NCBI GenBank assembly: GCA_020746875.1
Contig: JAGTJL010000012.1
Span: 2,206,727 to 2,270,726 of the forward strand
Direction of reading: 5' to 3'
Source of the DNA: Rhexocercosporidium sp. MPI-PUGE-AT-0058
Taxonomy: Eukaryota > Ascomycota > Leotiomycetes > Helotiales
Length of the DNA stretch: 64,000 bases
The notes under the pieces were generated by a model. It did not search any database. It saw only the letters and a list, made by a program, of their open reading frames with translations, and was not told the origin of the DNA. This document shows positions 12,201 to 23,956 of this stretch, one piece after another (within the stretch, counting starts at the first letter, position 1; each line of letters opens with the position of its first letter). The translations under genes and the position numbers were made by a program.

Positions 12201-15200
12201 GTCTTATAGGATGCTAAGGAAGATCCAGAAATTTCCAGTGTGCTCCATCCGCGGTTGAATTTCCGCTCTGCGTTTTGAGCCGACACAAGCACCACCCCGC
12301 CGTCGTCGCCTAACTGCGCAAGCACCTTCTCATGTCTGCCGGCCGGATGGCCCGCGTCAAGAGGCACGATGCCAGCGCCTGTCTTCAGGACCGCCATCAT
12401 CGCCACCACCACCCACAGGGTCTTCTCAAAGCACAGCGGGACCAGCCGCTGCTTGCGGCCCACGCCACCAATCCCCATGTCCATGAGAACGGCGGCCAGG
12501 CGGTCCGACTGCTCGTCCAGCTGCGCATACGAGAACTCGCCGTCCCAAGCGCTTACTGCCTTGGCCTCGGGCGTGGCTCGCACGCGTTGGCGGTATACCT
12601 CGTGGAGAAGCAACTGCTCGTCATCGTCGTCGTCGCTGCGCTTCGCAGGCGCCTCGTTCCAGATCCACAGATCTTGCAGGTCCTGCGGCGCGTGCCCCGT
12701 GATGCTCGACACCGGCACATCCACATCCCTCGATGAAGAGGAAGAGGAAGAGGAAGCGGCCCCGACGGCGAGCTGCCCTGCAATCTCGCAGAACTGAGCC
12801 AGTATGCGCCGTGCAGCGGCTCGAGACATGACGCGCGAATCGAAGCGCGCCCTCGCGGTGAAGCCCTTGCTGTCGGCTGTTGGCGTGGACTCCATGCAGA
12901 GTGCGTAGGACGCCAGCCGGTAGTCTGGCATGGCCGAGAGAAGGGTTTCTCTTGTCCCCGTGGACTCGTCAGCATCAGCGTTATCGTCGTCCGCATCGAG
13001 GATGCCGCCAGCAGGCGGCTGGTTGACAAACAGCGTCTGGAAGCCACACGCGGCCTGGCAGTCAGCGCTGATGCGCGAGATGCGATGCAGGCCCAGCTGC
13101 TCCTGCTGCATCATCTGGACCGTCGCCGCGTGGACGTCGTCAAGCAGCTGCCGCACCGACTGCGACTCGTCGATCCGGATGCGCACCGGAACCGTCACCA
13201 TGACGAGGCCCATCACGTTCTCGATGGAGGGGATGGAGGCGCCTCGCCCGGACATCACCTCGCCAAACACGACGTCGTCGGTGCTGGTGTAGCGGCTCTG
13301 CAGGATGGCCCAAGCTGCGCGGAGGAGCGTCGCGAGAGTTGCGGACGTCGAGGTCGCGCTCTCGGGAAGCCGGTATTCTTGTATCTCTTCCGAATCTTCG
13401 ACGGGGTTCCGCACTGAAGGAGGAAGCTCGGGGAACTTGGCTGGCCGCACACCGGCCAGCGTCCGTCTCCAATACCCGGCCATGGCTTCCGTGTCCCGCT
13501 CTGCCAGGAACTTAACGAAACGACGGAAGTCGGATGAGTCTGGTGGTAGTGATGATGATGGGCTTCGCGCTATCCCATCGCTGCTGGCCGCCGCTCTGTA
13601 GAAGCGCTCGGCCTTGTTGCGGAGGAGCTCCAGCGACCAGCCATCTGCCAGGGCGTGGTGGATGGTCCAGATCAACCTCATGCCTCTGGAAGCACGGTCG
13701 CGGGCCCGGGCAAATCGAACCAAGGGTATATCAAGGCCCATGGGCTCCTGCTTGTCCGCCTCGATGTACGCATCGATGTCCTCCGGCTCTCGCCACTGGA
13801 GCTCGTCTCTGACGACGACCTGCAGGAGGCCGTACGTCTGGTGCTGCGTCACCCGCGTCCGCAGGATATGCGTCGTTCGCACCGTCGCCTCCCACGCGGC
13901 GTACATCCGCTCGGCATCCACCGTGGCGGGCAGGTCGAAGACGTGTTGGAGGACGTAGGCTGTTTGTCCAGTGAGCTTCGACGTGATGGACAGCAACCCT
14001 TCCTGCGACGGCGTGCATGGGTAGATGTCTTCGACCATCGACGCCTCGATCTCGCACGCCTTTGCAACGTCCGCTGAGAGCCCTGGTATGTCCGCGTCGG
14101 AGGGAAGCAGGGAGAAGGGGGGGATATGCTCCTCACACTCGCGAGTGGTGCTGAGCACCGTAGCGTTGCGAGCCTGGTCCTCGAGCTTCAGGTGCCGAAA
14201 CACGTCCGGGACGGTGAGGCCCAGTCCTGAGTGCTTGGCCAGGCTGACCAGCTTCATCGCCCCGAGCGAGTCTCCCCCGAGCCGCAGGAAGCCGTCATCA
14301 AGGCCAATCTCGGCGAGAGCCTTCTTGCCTAGAATCTGGGCCCAGAGTCGCTGCAGCGTCTTCTCGGTCTTGGTCACCGGCAACCGCTTCTTGCTCCTCG
14401 TCTCCAACGGAGATCGCACCGAGAGGTGGTGTTTGGTCACCGTGGCACCGATTCCACGAAGCGCCTTCCGGTCAGTCTTGCCAGATGCTGTCCTCGGCAT
14501 GGACGTCAGAGCGATGAAGAACGTCGGAATCATATATGCGGGGATGGCGTCCGCGAGAAGGTCCGTGATCCGGTCGGAATCCTCACATATCTTGGGTAGT
14601 GCAGCTGCCTCTCCAGGCCGCCGGATGAAAGCGACCAGTTTCTTCGACTCGTCGCCATCTGCATCTCCAACGAGCATTGCGTCCACGAACGCCTCGAGCG
14701 CTCCCGTGCATCGCATCACGTGGTGCTCGACTTCCCCAGGCTCGATCCGTTGCCCTCGAAGCTTGATTTGGAAATCTTTGCGCCCGATATATGTCAGACT
14801 CCCGTCCTCGTTGAGCTCAACCAGATCGCCTGTCTTGTACAGTCGTCCGCGTCGTCCGCCTTGTGCTCGATTAAGGGCCCCCTTGAGGAGCCACGCCGGA
14901 TCCGTGATGAACGCGGCCGCCGTCTTCGCCGCATCGTTGAGATACCCGCGTCCAACAGTCACTCCCTCGATAACCAACTCGCCCACGCCGCCGATGGGGG
15001 AGAGCAGGTTGTGGTTGTGGCTATGGACGACCCAGTTGGGAACGCCAGCCAAGCGGCCGATCCGGTTGGGGTCTGAGTTGTTGCCAGGCGTGATCCGATG
15101 CACCGTGCAGATGTTGCTACACTCGGCGGGACCATAGCCGTTGGCGACGTACGGGATGGCACCCCATTTGTCTAGGTCTGTCTTTACCAGTGGTTCGCCC

Positions 15201-18200
15201 GTCAGTATCAGAGTGACAAGCTGCAGGAACTCTGAAGGCTGGAAAAGCCGCGCAATCGTTGGCGTCAGGACCATCGTGTTGACCGTCATGGCCGCACAGG
15301 CCTCGGGGATCCCGGAGACAGAACGGGATTCCTCTTCAGACGGGATGCAGACACAGCCGCCATGTATCATCGTCGCTACAATCTCCAATACGCAGACGTC
15401 GAATGCGAAGGATGCAAATTGTAGCATCCTCGTGCCGGGGTTGAGACCGAACGTTTCGCCCAGCTTGTGATGGCTGGCGTGAATCGCCGAGTGCGGCAGC
15501 ATGGTGCCCTTGGGAAGCCCAGTGCTTCCCGAGGTGAAGATTATCCATGCGATCGAGCTAGGATCGACATCCGGAAGACTCACATCCACATCTGCATAGT
15601 CGTCTAATGCTTGCTGGGAGACTTCCACTACCACCCATCCTGCTCCAAACGATTTGGAAGCGTCAGCATGCCGCGCAGAAGTCAAGACGATCTTCGGCTG
15701 CAACTGGGAGAGAATCTGTTCCCTCCTTGCAATGGGTTGAGAGGTGTCCATGGGGATAAATGCCGCCCCAGCTTCGAGAGCAGCGACCATGGCGACGGGA
15801 GCCCATGCCGATGGCTCAAAGTACAGCGGCACAATGTCACCCGGTCCGACACCGACAGAGACGAGCTTCTTTGCTAGTCGCGTGGACAAGCGGTCAAACT
15901 CCGCATACGTGAATCTTCCGTCCCAGCCATCAATTGCTGGGGCATCAGGTCTTATCAGCGCTTGGTTGTGAATATCTCGATGGGGCAGCGGCTCCGCGCT
16001 GCTTTGAATAAGAGGGCTGTTCCAGGACCAGATATCCTGGAGGTCAGACGGCAAGAGGAGTTCGACCTCTCCAAGCTTCACGTCTACGCCGGCTGTGATG
16101 AGCTGCTGAGATACGTGGGTGAATTGGGCAAGAATCTTGTCGATTCTTGCTGATGAGAAGACGCGTGAATCGAAATACGCCCTGACGCTGACTACGCCCT
16201 TGCCCAAGATGATGCATTCCAAAGCAAGAGCAGCGACGTCTAATCGGAAGTAGCCCGTCCCCGTGAGCCACTTTCCAATGTCCTCGAAGTCGGGCCTGTC
16301 GTATTCGGCGGGCTGGACAATCAGGAACGTCTGGATGTCTATGACTTTACGGCACTCCCTACTGATCTTGGAGATACGCTGGAGCCCGGTCTGCTCGTAA
16401 GGGATTGCTGAGATGGTGTCCTCGTGACATTCAGTCAAGAACTCTCTGACTGTCTTACTGTCTGTAAGTTTGAATCGGGTTGGGATCGTGGCGATGGCGG
16501 GACCGATTATGCTTTCGATGCTGGGAACAGGCGCGCTTCGGCCTGACATGGTGGTGGCGAAAAGAACATCCTCGGAGCTGGTGTAACGGCCCGTAACGAT
16601 GGCCCATGCTGCCCTCAACACCGTTGATGTTGTCACCCCGACGGTCATCCCTTCTGGTAGCACACACTTGGTCTCCGCCATCGAGTCCGCGAGGGGCTCC
16701 GTCAAGGCAGGTGGTAGAGATGGGAACATGGTAGACTCCTCGATGCCGTCTAGGTACGCTCTCCAGTACTCCTCTGTCTCCTTAGCGTCGACGTCCTGGC
16801 TCAGCCATTTGACGAAAGGCGCAAAATCGGAACGGCCGAAGGATTTGCCCCGGTATGCATCTCGAATGCGATCGAAAATCAAGGGGAAACACCAGCCATC
16901 ATAGACTGCGTGATGGATCGTCCACACCAGGTGCCTCGGTTTACGCGATGCCTCAGAAAAATCGCCCTGTTGAGTAGTTATGGCGTATCGCACGAGTGGC
17001 TCGTCAAGTCCCATTGGGGTCTTCTTGTCGCTTTCAAGGAACGACTCAAGGTCATCGGGATGCACTGTCGTCCATTTGATACTCTCATCCACCACGGCCT
17101 GTAGAAGACCTAGCTCGGTGTGGTGGAAGATTCTGGTCCTCATGATGGGTGTGAGGCTGGCCATGGCCTGCCACGCATCCTGCAACGCCTTGACGTCGAC
17201 AGCTGGGTTGAGCTCCAACACCCGCTGCAGTGTGTATGTCCCGGTGTGCCTGGAGGATATTGAGAGAAGGCCCTCTTGTAAAGGCGTGCATGCGTAGATG
17301 TTCTCGATAAGGGAGGGCTTGCTGATCCCAAGAGACTCGGAGATATCTCTACAGAGCTGTGCGGCGTCTATGTGGCCAGGCAACGTTGAGAATGGCGGAA
17401 GATCGAGAGCCTCCGTGCTTGCTCCAATGGGATCTGCTGCACACGCCAGCGACTCCAGCGTGCTTGCTCGCAACACTTCTGCCACGGTTAACCTCAGGCT
17501 TAGGGACTTACGAGCTTCTCTGACGAGCCTGATGGCCTGAATTGAGTCACCTCCCCGTCTCAGAAAGTTGTCGTCAAGCCCAATAGAGCCTGGGCTGATC
17601 TCCAGTATCTCAGCCCAGAGCTTTTGCAAGCCTTGCGATACTGCGGTATCGGGGGCTCGGTTATGATTGGCTTGACCAGACAAGCTGTTTGTCAATTGCT
17701 CAGCTGTAAACTGTCTCGCCAGAGACTTGAGGCGTAGGCGATCGACCTTGCCTGATATCGTCCTCTGAAATTGTCCGCATTAGCGATCATTAAAAAGGAA
17801 CCTGAAATATGGACAGCCGGAAAATTTCTACTCACCGGCATACTGGGGACCGAAAAGAAGTAGGATGGAATCATGTATACGGGTAGCTTCTCGGACAGGT
17901 AATCGATCATTTCTTTTGGTGGGGACACAACGGCGATATCCCCTTGAGACGCGGGCGTCTCTGAATTGGGATTCATTGGACCGCGAACAAACACGGCTAA
18001 TCTTAGGTTAGGGCCTGAGTCGCTGCCCAAAGGCTCCAAAGTGTCTGCAACGGCTTCGGCTGCGGGCGGCAGGCATTCCAGGACGAGAGACTCAATCTCT
18101 CCAAGTTCGACCCTATTACCCCGTATCTTGACCTGGTTATCGGACACTGTCCGTCCAATGTAGATGAGTTCTCCATGTTCGTCATAATACACCAGGTCTC

Positions 18201-20189
18201 CTGTCTTATAGACACGGCCCAGTCGCCCCGGTTGATGTAGCCCAGATCCGCGAAGAAGCCACGCGGGATCCTTGATAAAGACGGAGTTCGTCTTTTCTTC
18301 ATCATCGAGATAGCCCTGCGAAAGGGTCGGTCCCTCTACTACAAGCTCTCCGGGTGCTCCAAAAGGAACCAAGATGTTGTGGTCGTCGGGGTCCACCACC
18401 CAAACAGGTTCTCTATCCAGCCTGCCGATCAGGGAAGGCGAACATTCTGTTGATTTGATTTCGTTCATTGCGCAGGCAACAGTGACCTCAGTCGGGCCAC
18501 ACACATTGAAAAGCCTGGGTATCTTTGACCACTTCTTTATATCAGCCTGTGTCAAGCGCTCCCCGGCAAGAAACATAGTGTCGACGCATGGGATCATGGT
18601 TGGATTGTATATGCGTGCTACCGACGGAACGAATGCTACGGTGTTGACCTTCGTGGCCACGATGTACTCGGGCAGGGCAGCCAACCGATCTTTCTCTGTA
18701 GGTATGCAGACACACCCTCCGGAAAGCAGTGTGCCCATAATCTCGAAGGTTGTAACATCGAAAGATAGCGATCCGAAATGAAGAACTCGGGAGTCCTCGT
18801 GGAGCGGAAACTTCTTGCAAAAAATCCCCATGCTAGTGCAGATAGCGCGGTGCTCGATAACCACGCCCTTCGGAACGCCAGTGCTACCTGAAGTGAAGAG
18901 AACACTGGCTGCTGAAGCAGGATGAACAACGGCCTGTTCCGCTGGTGTCGAGGAATAATTCTCCAGACGGCTGAGGTCTTCCCCAGATAACCGGATGGTA
19001 GATGTTGCGCCAAAAATATCGTCTGGCATATCAAGCGATGTGATGGCGACCTGGGCGCGGCTGCGTTGCACTATGTGCTCACGGCGACCTCGTGGGGTCA
19101 AAGGATCGATAGGAACAAGGGCACAGCCACACTTGAGAATGGCCAACATGACAACTATGGTCAACTTGGAGCGCTCGAGACAAAAGGGGACCATCGATTG
19201 CCTCGTCACCCCCTTTTCAAGGAGGAGATGGGACATCCCTGTTGAGAGATTATCAAGAGCCTTGTAAGAGAGCTTGCCGTCCCAGGCGTCGACCGCAGCA
19301 GCCTGCGGCCGCCGCTGGGCTTGCTCCGCGACAAGCTGATGGACGGTTGCCTTTGATTCTTCTGCAACCTCGCAATTGAGTTTCCAGATATCTTCCAGAT
19401 CATGAGGATTGGGAATGCGGATAATGTCCACGACACGGCGGCATCTGCTCACTGTAGGATCTCCCACCAATTGTGCGGCACCGTGGCACAGTTGGCGCAG
19501 AACGCGGCGAACCTTCCACTCGGAGACAATCTGGGAGTCGAATTCTCCCCGGATCTGCAATTGATCGGTTTTGTAGCTGCAGGTGATGTTCAGGGCCCTC
19601 GGATGAGACCTGTCCTGGAGGGACAGATGCTCACTACTCACTTCATTCTCAGCGAGAATCAGCAGGGTCTGGAAGCCACAAGCACGCCTGCAGTCCTCTC
19701 CCAAGTCTGAAATTCTCTCTAGCCCGAAAGAAGAATAGTGGTCGCATTCGGCAAGCTTGATTCGGACATGGTTCATGAAATCATGAACCTTGCTGTCAGG
19801 GTCCACTACGAGTCGGATAGGGATTGGTGCTGTTGTCTTTCGGTCCCTAGGTGGCACGAAGATGGATCCAACAACAACGTCGTTGACTCCAGTATAGCTA
19901 CGAGCAGTGAGAGCCCACGCAGCATGCAGAAGGACACGGAGGTCGGTAAGAGACTTGGGTCCCAATGGCAGGCTGTGAGATTCCTCGACGATAGAGTCGG
20001 ACATGCATTCATACGAAGTGGCATACGGCAGCGGAGGAAAGATCACAGAGTGATTTTCTTCCATTAGTGACAGCCAAAAGTTTTCGGTCTGTCCATTGCC
20101 AGTGACATCCGAGTTGAAAGCTGCATCTGGGTTGTCAGCCAAGAGTGTGGCTAGTGCCTTTGGATGTGAGGATCATTACCGCTAGACAT
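6224..20189 (-). CDS. large multimodular nonribosomal peptide synthetase, about 4613 aa
   Basis: Model: exons 20189-20180, 20126-17836 and 17764-6224. Introns are 53 bp (branch CTGAC) and 71 bp (branch CTAAT). The second junction restores the A10 motif, SMP|RTISGKVDR. The sum is 4614 codons. Domains by approximate residue: partial C without HHxxxDG (1-235); A1 (250-780; FTSGSTG near 415); T1 (GGDS near 839); C1 (HHAVYDG near 1053); A2 (FTSGSTG near 1510); T2 (near 1930); C2 (HHALADG near 2136); A3 (near 2643); T3 (near 3061); C3 with HHALYDP (near 3269); a remnant A4 lacking about 330 residues (3574-3776); T4 (GGDS near 3830); terminal C (SHMQFDGFS near 4054) with long low-complexity insertions. 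There is no E, methyltransferase, reductase or TE domain, so release is probably by the terminal C_T-like domain. Approximate specificity codes read by eye: A1 DVFFFAVVAK, A2 DVLLITGNIK, A3 DVFLITGQIK. No product can be assigned from these. The start ATG was chosen because its intron keeps frame; 20142 is the alternative. Confidence 0.93.
6402..7130. repeat. trinucleotide-rich low-complexity tracts in the terminal C domain
   Basis: Clusters of CAT/CAC/CCA-rich microsatellite (about 6418-6492, 6655-6760 and 7072-7125) and TTC/CTC-rich DNA (about 6840-6915). In the NRPS frame they encode Asp/Asn/Gly/His-rich and Glu/Lys/Arg-rich insertions. All tracts stay in frame. They occur only in the last domain of this gene. 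Confidence 0.85.
7721..7804. repeat. 21-bp minisatellite inside the terminal C domain
   Basis: AGTACTG recurs at 7721, 7742, 7763 and 7784, giving about four 21-bp units. In the synthetase frame each unit encodes a 7-residue Asn/Ser/Thr/Val repeat (STVNNNS-like), so length changes would keep the frame. Confidence 0.9.
17765..17835 (-). other. intron 2 of the large NRPS
   Basis: 71 bp, GTGAGT donor, TTTCAG acceptor and GCTAATG branch site. Removing it joins SMP to RTISGKVDR in phase 0, which rebuilds the A1 domain's A10 motif and merges two otherwise separate long frames into one gene. Confidence 0.93.
20127..20179 (-). other. intron 1 of the large NRPS
   Basis: 53 bp, GTAATG donor, CCCAG acceptor and GGCTGACAA branch site. 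It sits after only ten coding bases (ATG TCT AGC G). Splicing keeps frame. If it is not spliced, translation could start at an ATG inside it (20142). Confidence 0.65.
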
Positions 20190-20941
20190 CTTGAGGCGTT
20201 GGCTGTCGTTTGGTTAGTTGATTGATTTAGTTATGTCTGTGGACTGGATACGACGTTGCGTGGTTGATTGCGTAGAGAAAATCACCAGTATTAATACTCC
20301 AGAGTCTAACCCCACCCCCTTCCCTACAAATCGACTTACCTCTTACGAAAAAGCCCTGCCGTGGAATAAAGACTCAACGGTACGTGGTATCCCCCACAAA
20401 CCTGCAGCCCTGCGCCCTTGGTAATAAACTACATCCTTGCAATAGGATGAGTCTAAAGAGCCAAGATTAGGTCACGGCAGACGATAATCTGTGGAGGAAA
20501 CGGTGTTGAACATCGTTTCCGGCAATAGAAACCCATGACCTGTCCGAAGTAAGTTTATGCCTCCCTGAGGAGGACATACTCTTCACTACGAGTCCAAAAT
20601 AATAATGACGTCGAATCGCCGCCTTGCCCATGTTACCGCAACATCAAATGAACCGATCCGTACATCTCCTGATCGGCGGGCACATATTTGTAAGCAGGTG
20701 TTTTTTTCGTTTTGGGTGAGGGGTTGTGGACAAGATTCTCGGAATATTCCTGCACATCATGTCATGGCTTGGCACAAGACGTGTTTACTCTTCACATGAC
20801 TTCTTAGTCAAGTCTAGCCTATGTAAAGTGTATATAAGTTCCTAACCTTAGACAATCGACTCGTTCATGAATGGAATTTTTTCCTCACTCTATACGTCTA
20901 CACATAGGCTACTCGCAAATCAATTTTGGACTATTTTCATC
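20190..20941. promoter_or_regulatory. divergent intergenic region between the NRPS and the YCII gene
   Basis: About 750 bp between two divergently transcribed genes, so it should hold both promoters. I see no clear palindrome of the AflR type (TCG-N5-CGA) here, and no convincing ORF. A shared bidirectional promoter is inferred from layout only. Confidence 0.5.
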
Positions 20942-21480
20942 ATGGCGGCATCAAAAACACTACAATCTAAACTTTGGTGGCACGCAATCCCTGCGGCTGC
21001 TAAACTTCCGACCCAGCAGAGCCATTGCATAGCCTTTACACCACGAGCAATGGCTACAATCAGTGCCCAGAAGTCCGAATGGCTAGTCATTTTGCCCGAC
21101 CAAAAAGGAGCCTGGAAAAGGCGACTCGAGCTACGACCGTAAGTTAGGCACCTCTCGTTCACGAATTCATTGAGATATGTTAGCTTTCTAGCTTCCTGCC
21201 ACCCTGTCTGCTGACGTTGACCGAGTACACCAGGCAGCATTTAGATGACCTTTCCAAATATCCGTCTGACTTCTGGCTATGGGGCGGACCATTCTTGCAG
21301 GAGCCGCCGAAATCGAACGAGCCGCTGAAGGCGCTTGGTTCCTCGCTGCTAGCGTGGGGGAGGTCAAAGGACGAGGTGCTGGCGGAGCTTCGGAAGGATA
21401 TCTACACAACCAACGAAGTCTGGGATTGGGAAAAGGTCCAGATTTTCCCCTTCAAGAGTACACTGAGGAAGCCCATGTAA
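20942..21480 (+). CDS. YCII-related domain protein, 147 aa
   Basis: Model: exons 20942-21138 and 21234-21480. The 95-bp intron has a GTAAGT donor, CACCAG acceptor and CTGAC branch, and the join reads RP|QHLDDL. The product has a basic N-terminus of about 43 residues rich in Ala, Lys and Ser (a possible mitochondrial presequence). It then has a compact YCII-like ferredoxin-type fold: EWLVILPDQKG, DFWLWGGPFL, a DEVLAELRKD helix and VWDWEKVQIFPFKS at the end. Fungal YCII-like proteins are small; their substrate is generally unknown, and the family includes enzymes related to muconolactone isomerase and chloro-dihydroxy-cyclohexadiene lyases. It lies between the NRPS and the thioesterase, so a role in the cluster is possible but unproven. 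An upstream ATG at 20867 could add 25 residues. Confidence 0.8.
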
Positions 21481-22795
21481 CTAGTACAGGTATTATTTTG
21501 TCTTCGGGCTTTGAGTCATGGCCCGGATTCCATAGTGTGAGAGGCACACAGACTGCTTGCTATTCTCCATGTTGATCGTCTTTCAAAGCACACGACTACA
21601 TTTCATTTCATGAATAAGACTGTGTTAAGAATACCATGCCTCCAGATGAAGACAGCGTAAGGATGAGGAAAGACATAGCTCGACTGAGGAGAAGAGGAAG
21701 ATGAGTTTGACGAAAGGTAAGAGGAGCCACTACTCCTCCAAATTCCCGTTTCACGTGAGCCACCCCCTCAGGCACTTCTACAATTATCGCTCTACAACCC
21801 CCACCCAATAGTCCAATCAGCACATTATAAATTCGTGTTTGGAATTGTATGTGTACTCGCTGGACCGTCATCAGACATCGCCTACTTCTATCTGTGCGTG
21901 ATAACAATGGTCCGGTCCGGCACGGCATTCCTCAGAGCGACGGGATATTAAATTTAAATACCCACTTCTAGTCGATACAAAATCACGCTCTATACGGAAG
22001 TCGCTGCCAAAAGTATCCGGACTCCCAAGACTTGGTAAGGCGACCGCTCCTATAGCATAGCCACGGGAGTGAGTGCTTATAATGATCGCCATAACTTGAT
22101 CACTTTAGGGTTTTAATTACTATCTCTGGTTGTTAAGCCAGGCCCCTACTTGATAGGTGAGATGGGTGCTGGCATGAATCGCGCTAATTGGAAGATCTTT
22201 TAACGGTGACTTCCGTATGCAGCACCTAGAGAGCTTTTCCTAACCATGACATAACGCTGAACTATAAAACGCCGGAGGACATGGGTTCGGAATATTCGTA
22301 TCTTCTGGGGACATAAGTTTTAGACCCCTGGCTAGCCCTGGGATACTCCTACAATGTGCGCCAATCGGTATCTTAGTAACGGGATTGTAGCCACGGTTCG
22401 GCTGTTTTGGCAAATGGAAACGCCGAAGGAAGAGTACGACTAGTGTAAAATGTTCCCTATACTCTTCTAGTGGAATGATTTTAACACCGAGCTTAGACGA
22501 GCTGGAGGACTACGGTTAGTGCGATTAATTACCGGTGAAGTGTAACTAGGTCATACGGAGCATAGTTTCGTTTAATGCTGAGAAAAATTCCCAATAATTA
22601 TCACACAAACACACACAACACATATATATCTCTTGAGTGGCCGAGTAAATAACTACTGTACTGAAATCACAAATTTACCATCACTTTCACCATTTGCTGT
22701 GTGCTGCCGTTACAGTCCGCATTGGAGTCAGCATTCATCATTATCCCATTTACGCTGTTTCTCGTTGAGACCTGCATTGTGAGCATCAGGGAGTC
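21481..22795. other. intergenic stretch, no gene recognised
   Basis: About 1.3 kb of ordinary composition with only short overlapping frames on both strands and no domain I recognise. The part just before 22796 should carry the promoter of the thioesterase gene. A CA-rich patch sits near 22605-22625. Confidence 0.5.
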
Positions 22796-23724
22796 ATGCC
22801 CGACATGGACCACGACGATAACCCAATACTCATTCAATCGCATCGCAGACGTGGCCTCTCATCCGCATCCGCTCGAGCTCCACTCGTACTTTTTCATGAT
22901 GGTGCTGGCACACTGTTCAATTACTTCCTTCTTCGACCGTTAGGTACGGACGTCTTTGGCCTCGCGGATCCAAGGGCGACGGCTCAGCGGCCCTGGGATG
23001 GCGGCATTGAGGAAATGGCGAGGTATTATCTAGAGTGTATGAAAACGGCTGTCAAACCTGGTCCTGTTATATTGGGTGGTGAGTACCGTTGCATAGCTCA
23101 AAGCAACATAACATTCTAGCATTGGCCGTAGATGTTGACAATGCAATTCTAGGATGGTCTTTTGGAGGACTTCTTGCTCTGCAAGTTGCCCATCTCATAT
23201 CGTATGACCAAGGGGGTGAATTTACCGTCGCCGGTATCATTCTCATTGATACCACCTGCCCGTTAGCCTTGAGCTACGCAGAGCCTCATAACGAGGAGCA
23301 CCATATCCCATTCAAGGATGATGTGCCGGAACACATGAGACAAGTAGCCCAAACGTCGATGGACCGCGCCATTAAAATGCTATCGCAATGGGCTCCTCCA
23401 ACCTGGTCAGGAAGCTGTTCCACGCACCCTCCAGCTCTGCTTCTCCATGCTAGGGAGAGTATCGTTAGCTGGAAGAAACGTTCGCCAAAGCTTGACTGGG
23501 AACTGTACCCACATGAATTTATCCATTGGGTAATCTCGATACCTGGCAATCATTTCAACCTATTTGATGGAGGCAATGTAAGTTTCCATAAACCTACGCA
23601 CACAGACTAGAAATCTCACGTGATACCTATCTTGCAGGTCAATTGTCTGTCCGAAAAGCTTCGTGCTGGTTGTGAGACCTTTGAGGCTCTTTTACGCAAT
23701 GAAACGCAATCTTTGCCAACTTAA
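22796..23724 (+). CDS. stand-alone thioesterase (alpha/beta hydrolase), 264 aa
   Basis: Model: exons 22796-23078, 23153-23577 and 23638-23724. Introns are 74 and 60 bp, and the sum is 265 codons. The first join rebuilds the nucleophile elbow, VILGG|WSFGGLLA (GxSxG). The family's catalytic His is plausibly in GNHFNLFDG near the C-terminus; the acid may be the Asp of LIDTTCP. The N-terminus has an APLVLFHDGAGT oxyanion-hole-like strand, as in thioesterase domains and type II thioesterases of NRPS and PKS systems. At this length and without a carrier domain it acts in trans: it could edit mis-primed T domains or help release product. The large NRPS has no TE of its own, which makes this gene functionally relevant. 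It is transcribed away from the NRPS. Confidence 0.85.
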
Positions 23725-23940
23725 ATAAAATCTAAGACGTGATCTTTACAGAATATGTAGACTGTTTCAAAAAGTAAAATTTCAAATCTATAGCCTCTTA
23801 TATCCCATGGACCGGTGTAAGCACCCCCCTTCGAAGACTTTGCGGGGCTCACCTTACAGGGGTTGTTGCCTCGTGCAACAGGCCGTCAACAGTACTATCC
23901 TGCATCGTACACATCGTGATTATTAGCTAGAATACACTCA
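23725..23940. other. short intergenic stretch
   Basis: 3' flank of the thioesterase gene running into the left side of the second piggyBac relic. A piggyBac end was not found here. Confidence 0.4.
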
Positions 23941-23956
23941 ATTGAGATCCAACAAA

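Noticed and set aside
14025..15137. A 370-codon plus-strand frame opposite the A2 region
   Set aside because: It lies wholly antisense to conserved NRPS motifs and shows no family sequence; it is an antisense shadow.
20190..20941. AflR-type operator (TCG-N5-CGA) in cluster promoters
   Set aside because: No convincing instance was found by eye in this or the other cluster intergenic regions; a motif search over co-expressed promoters would be needed.
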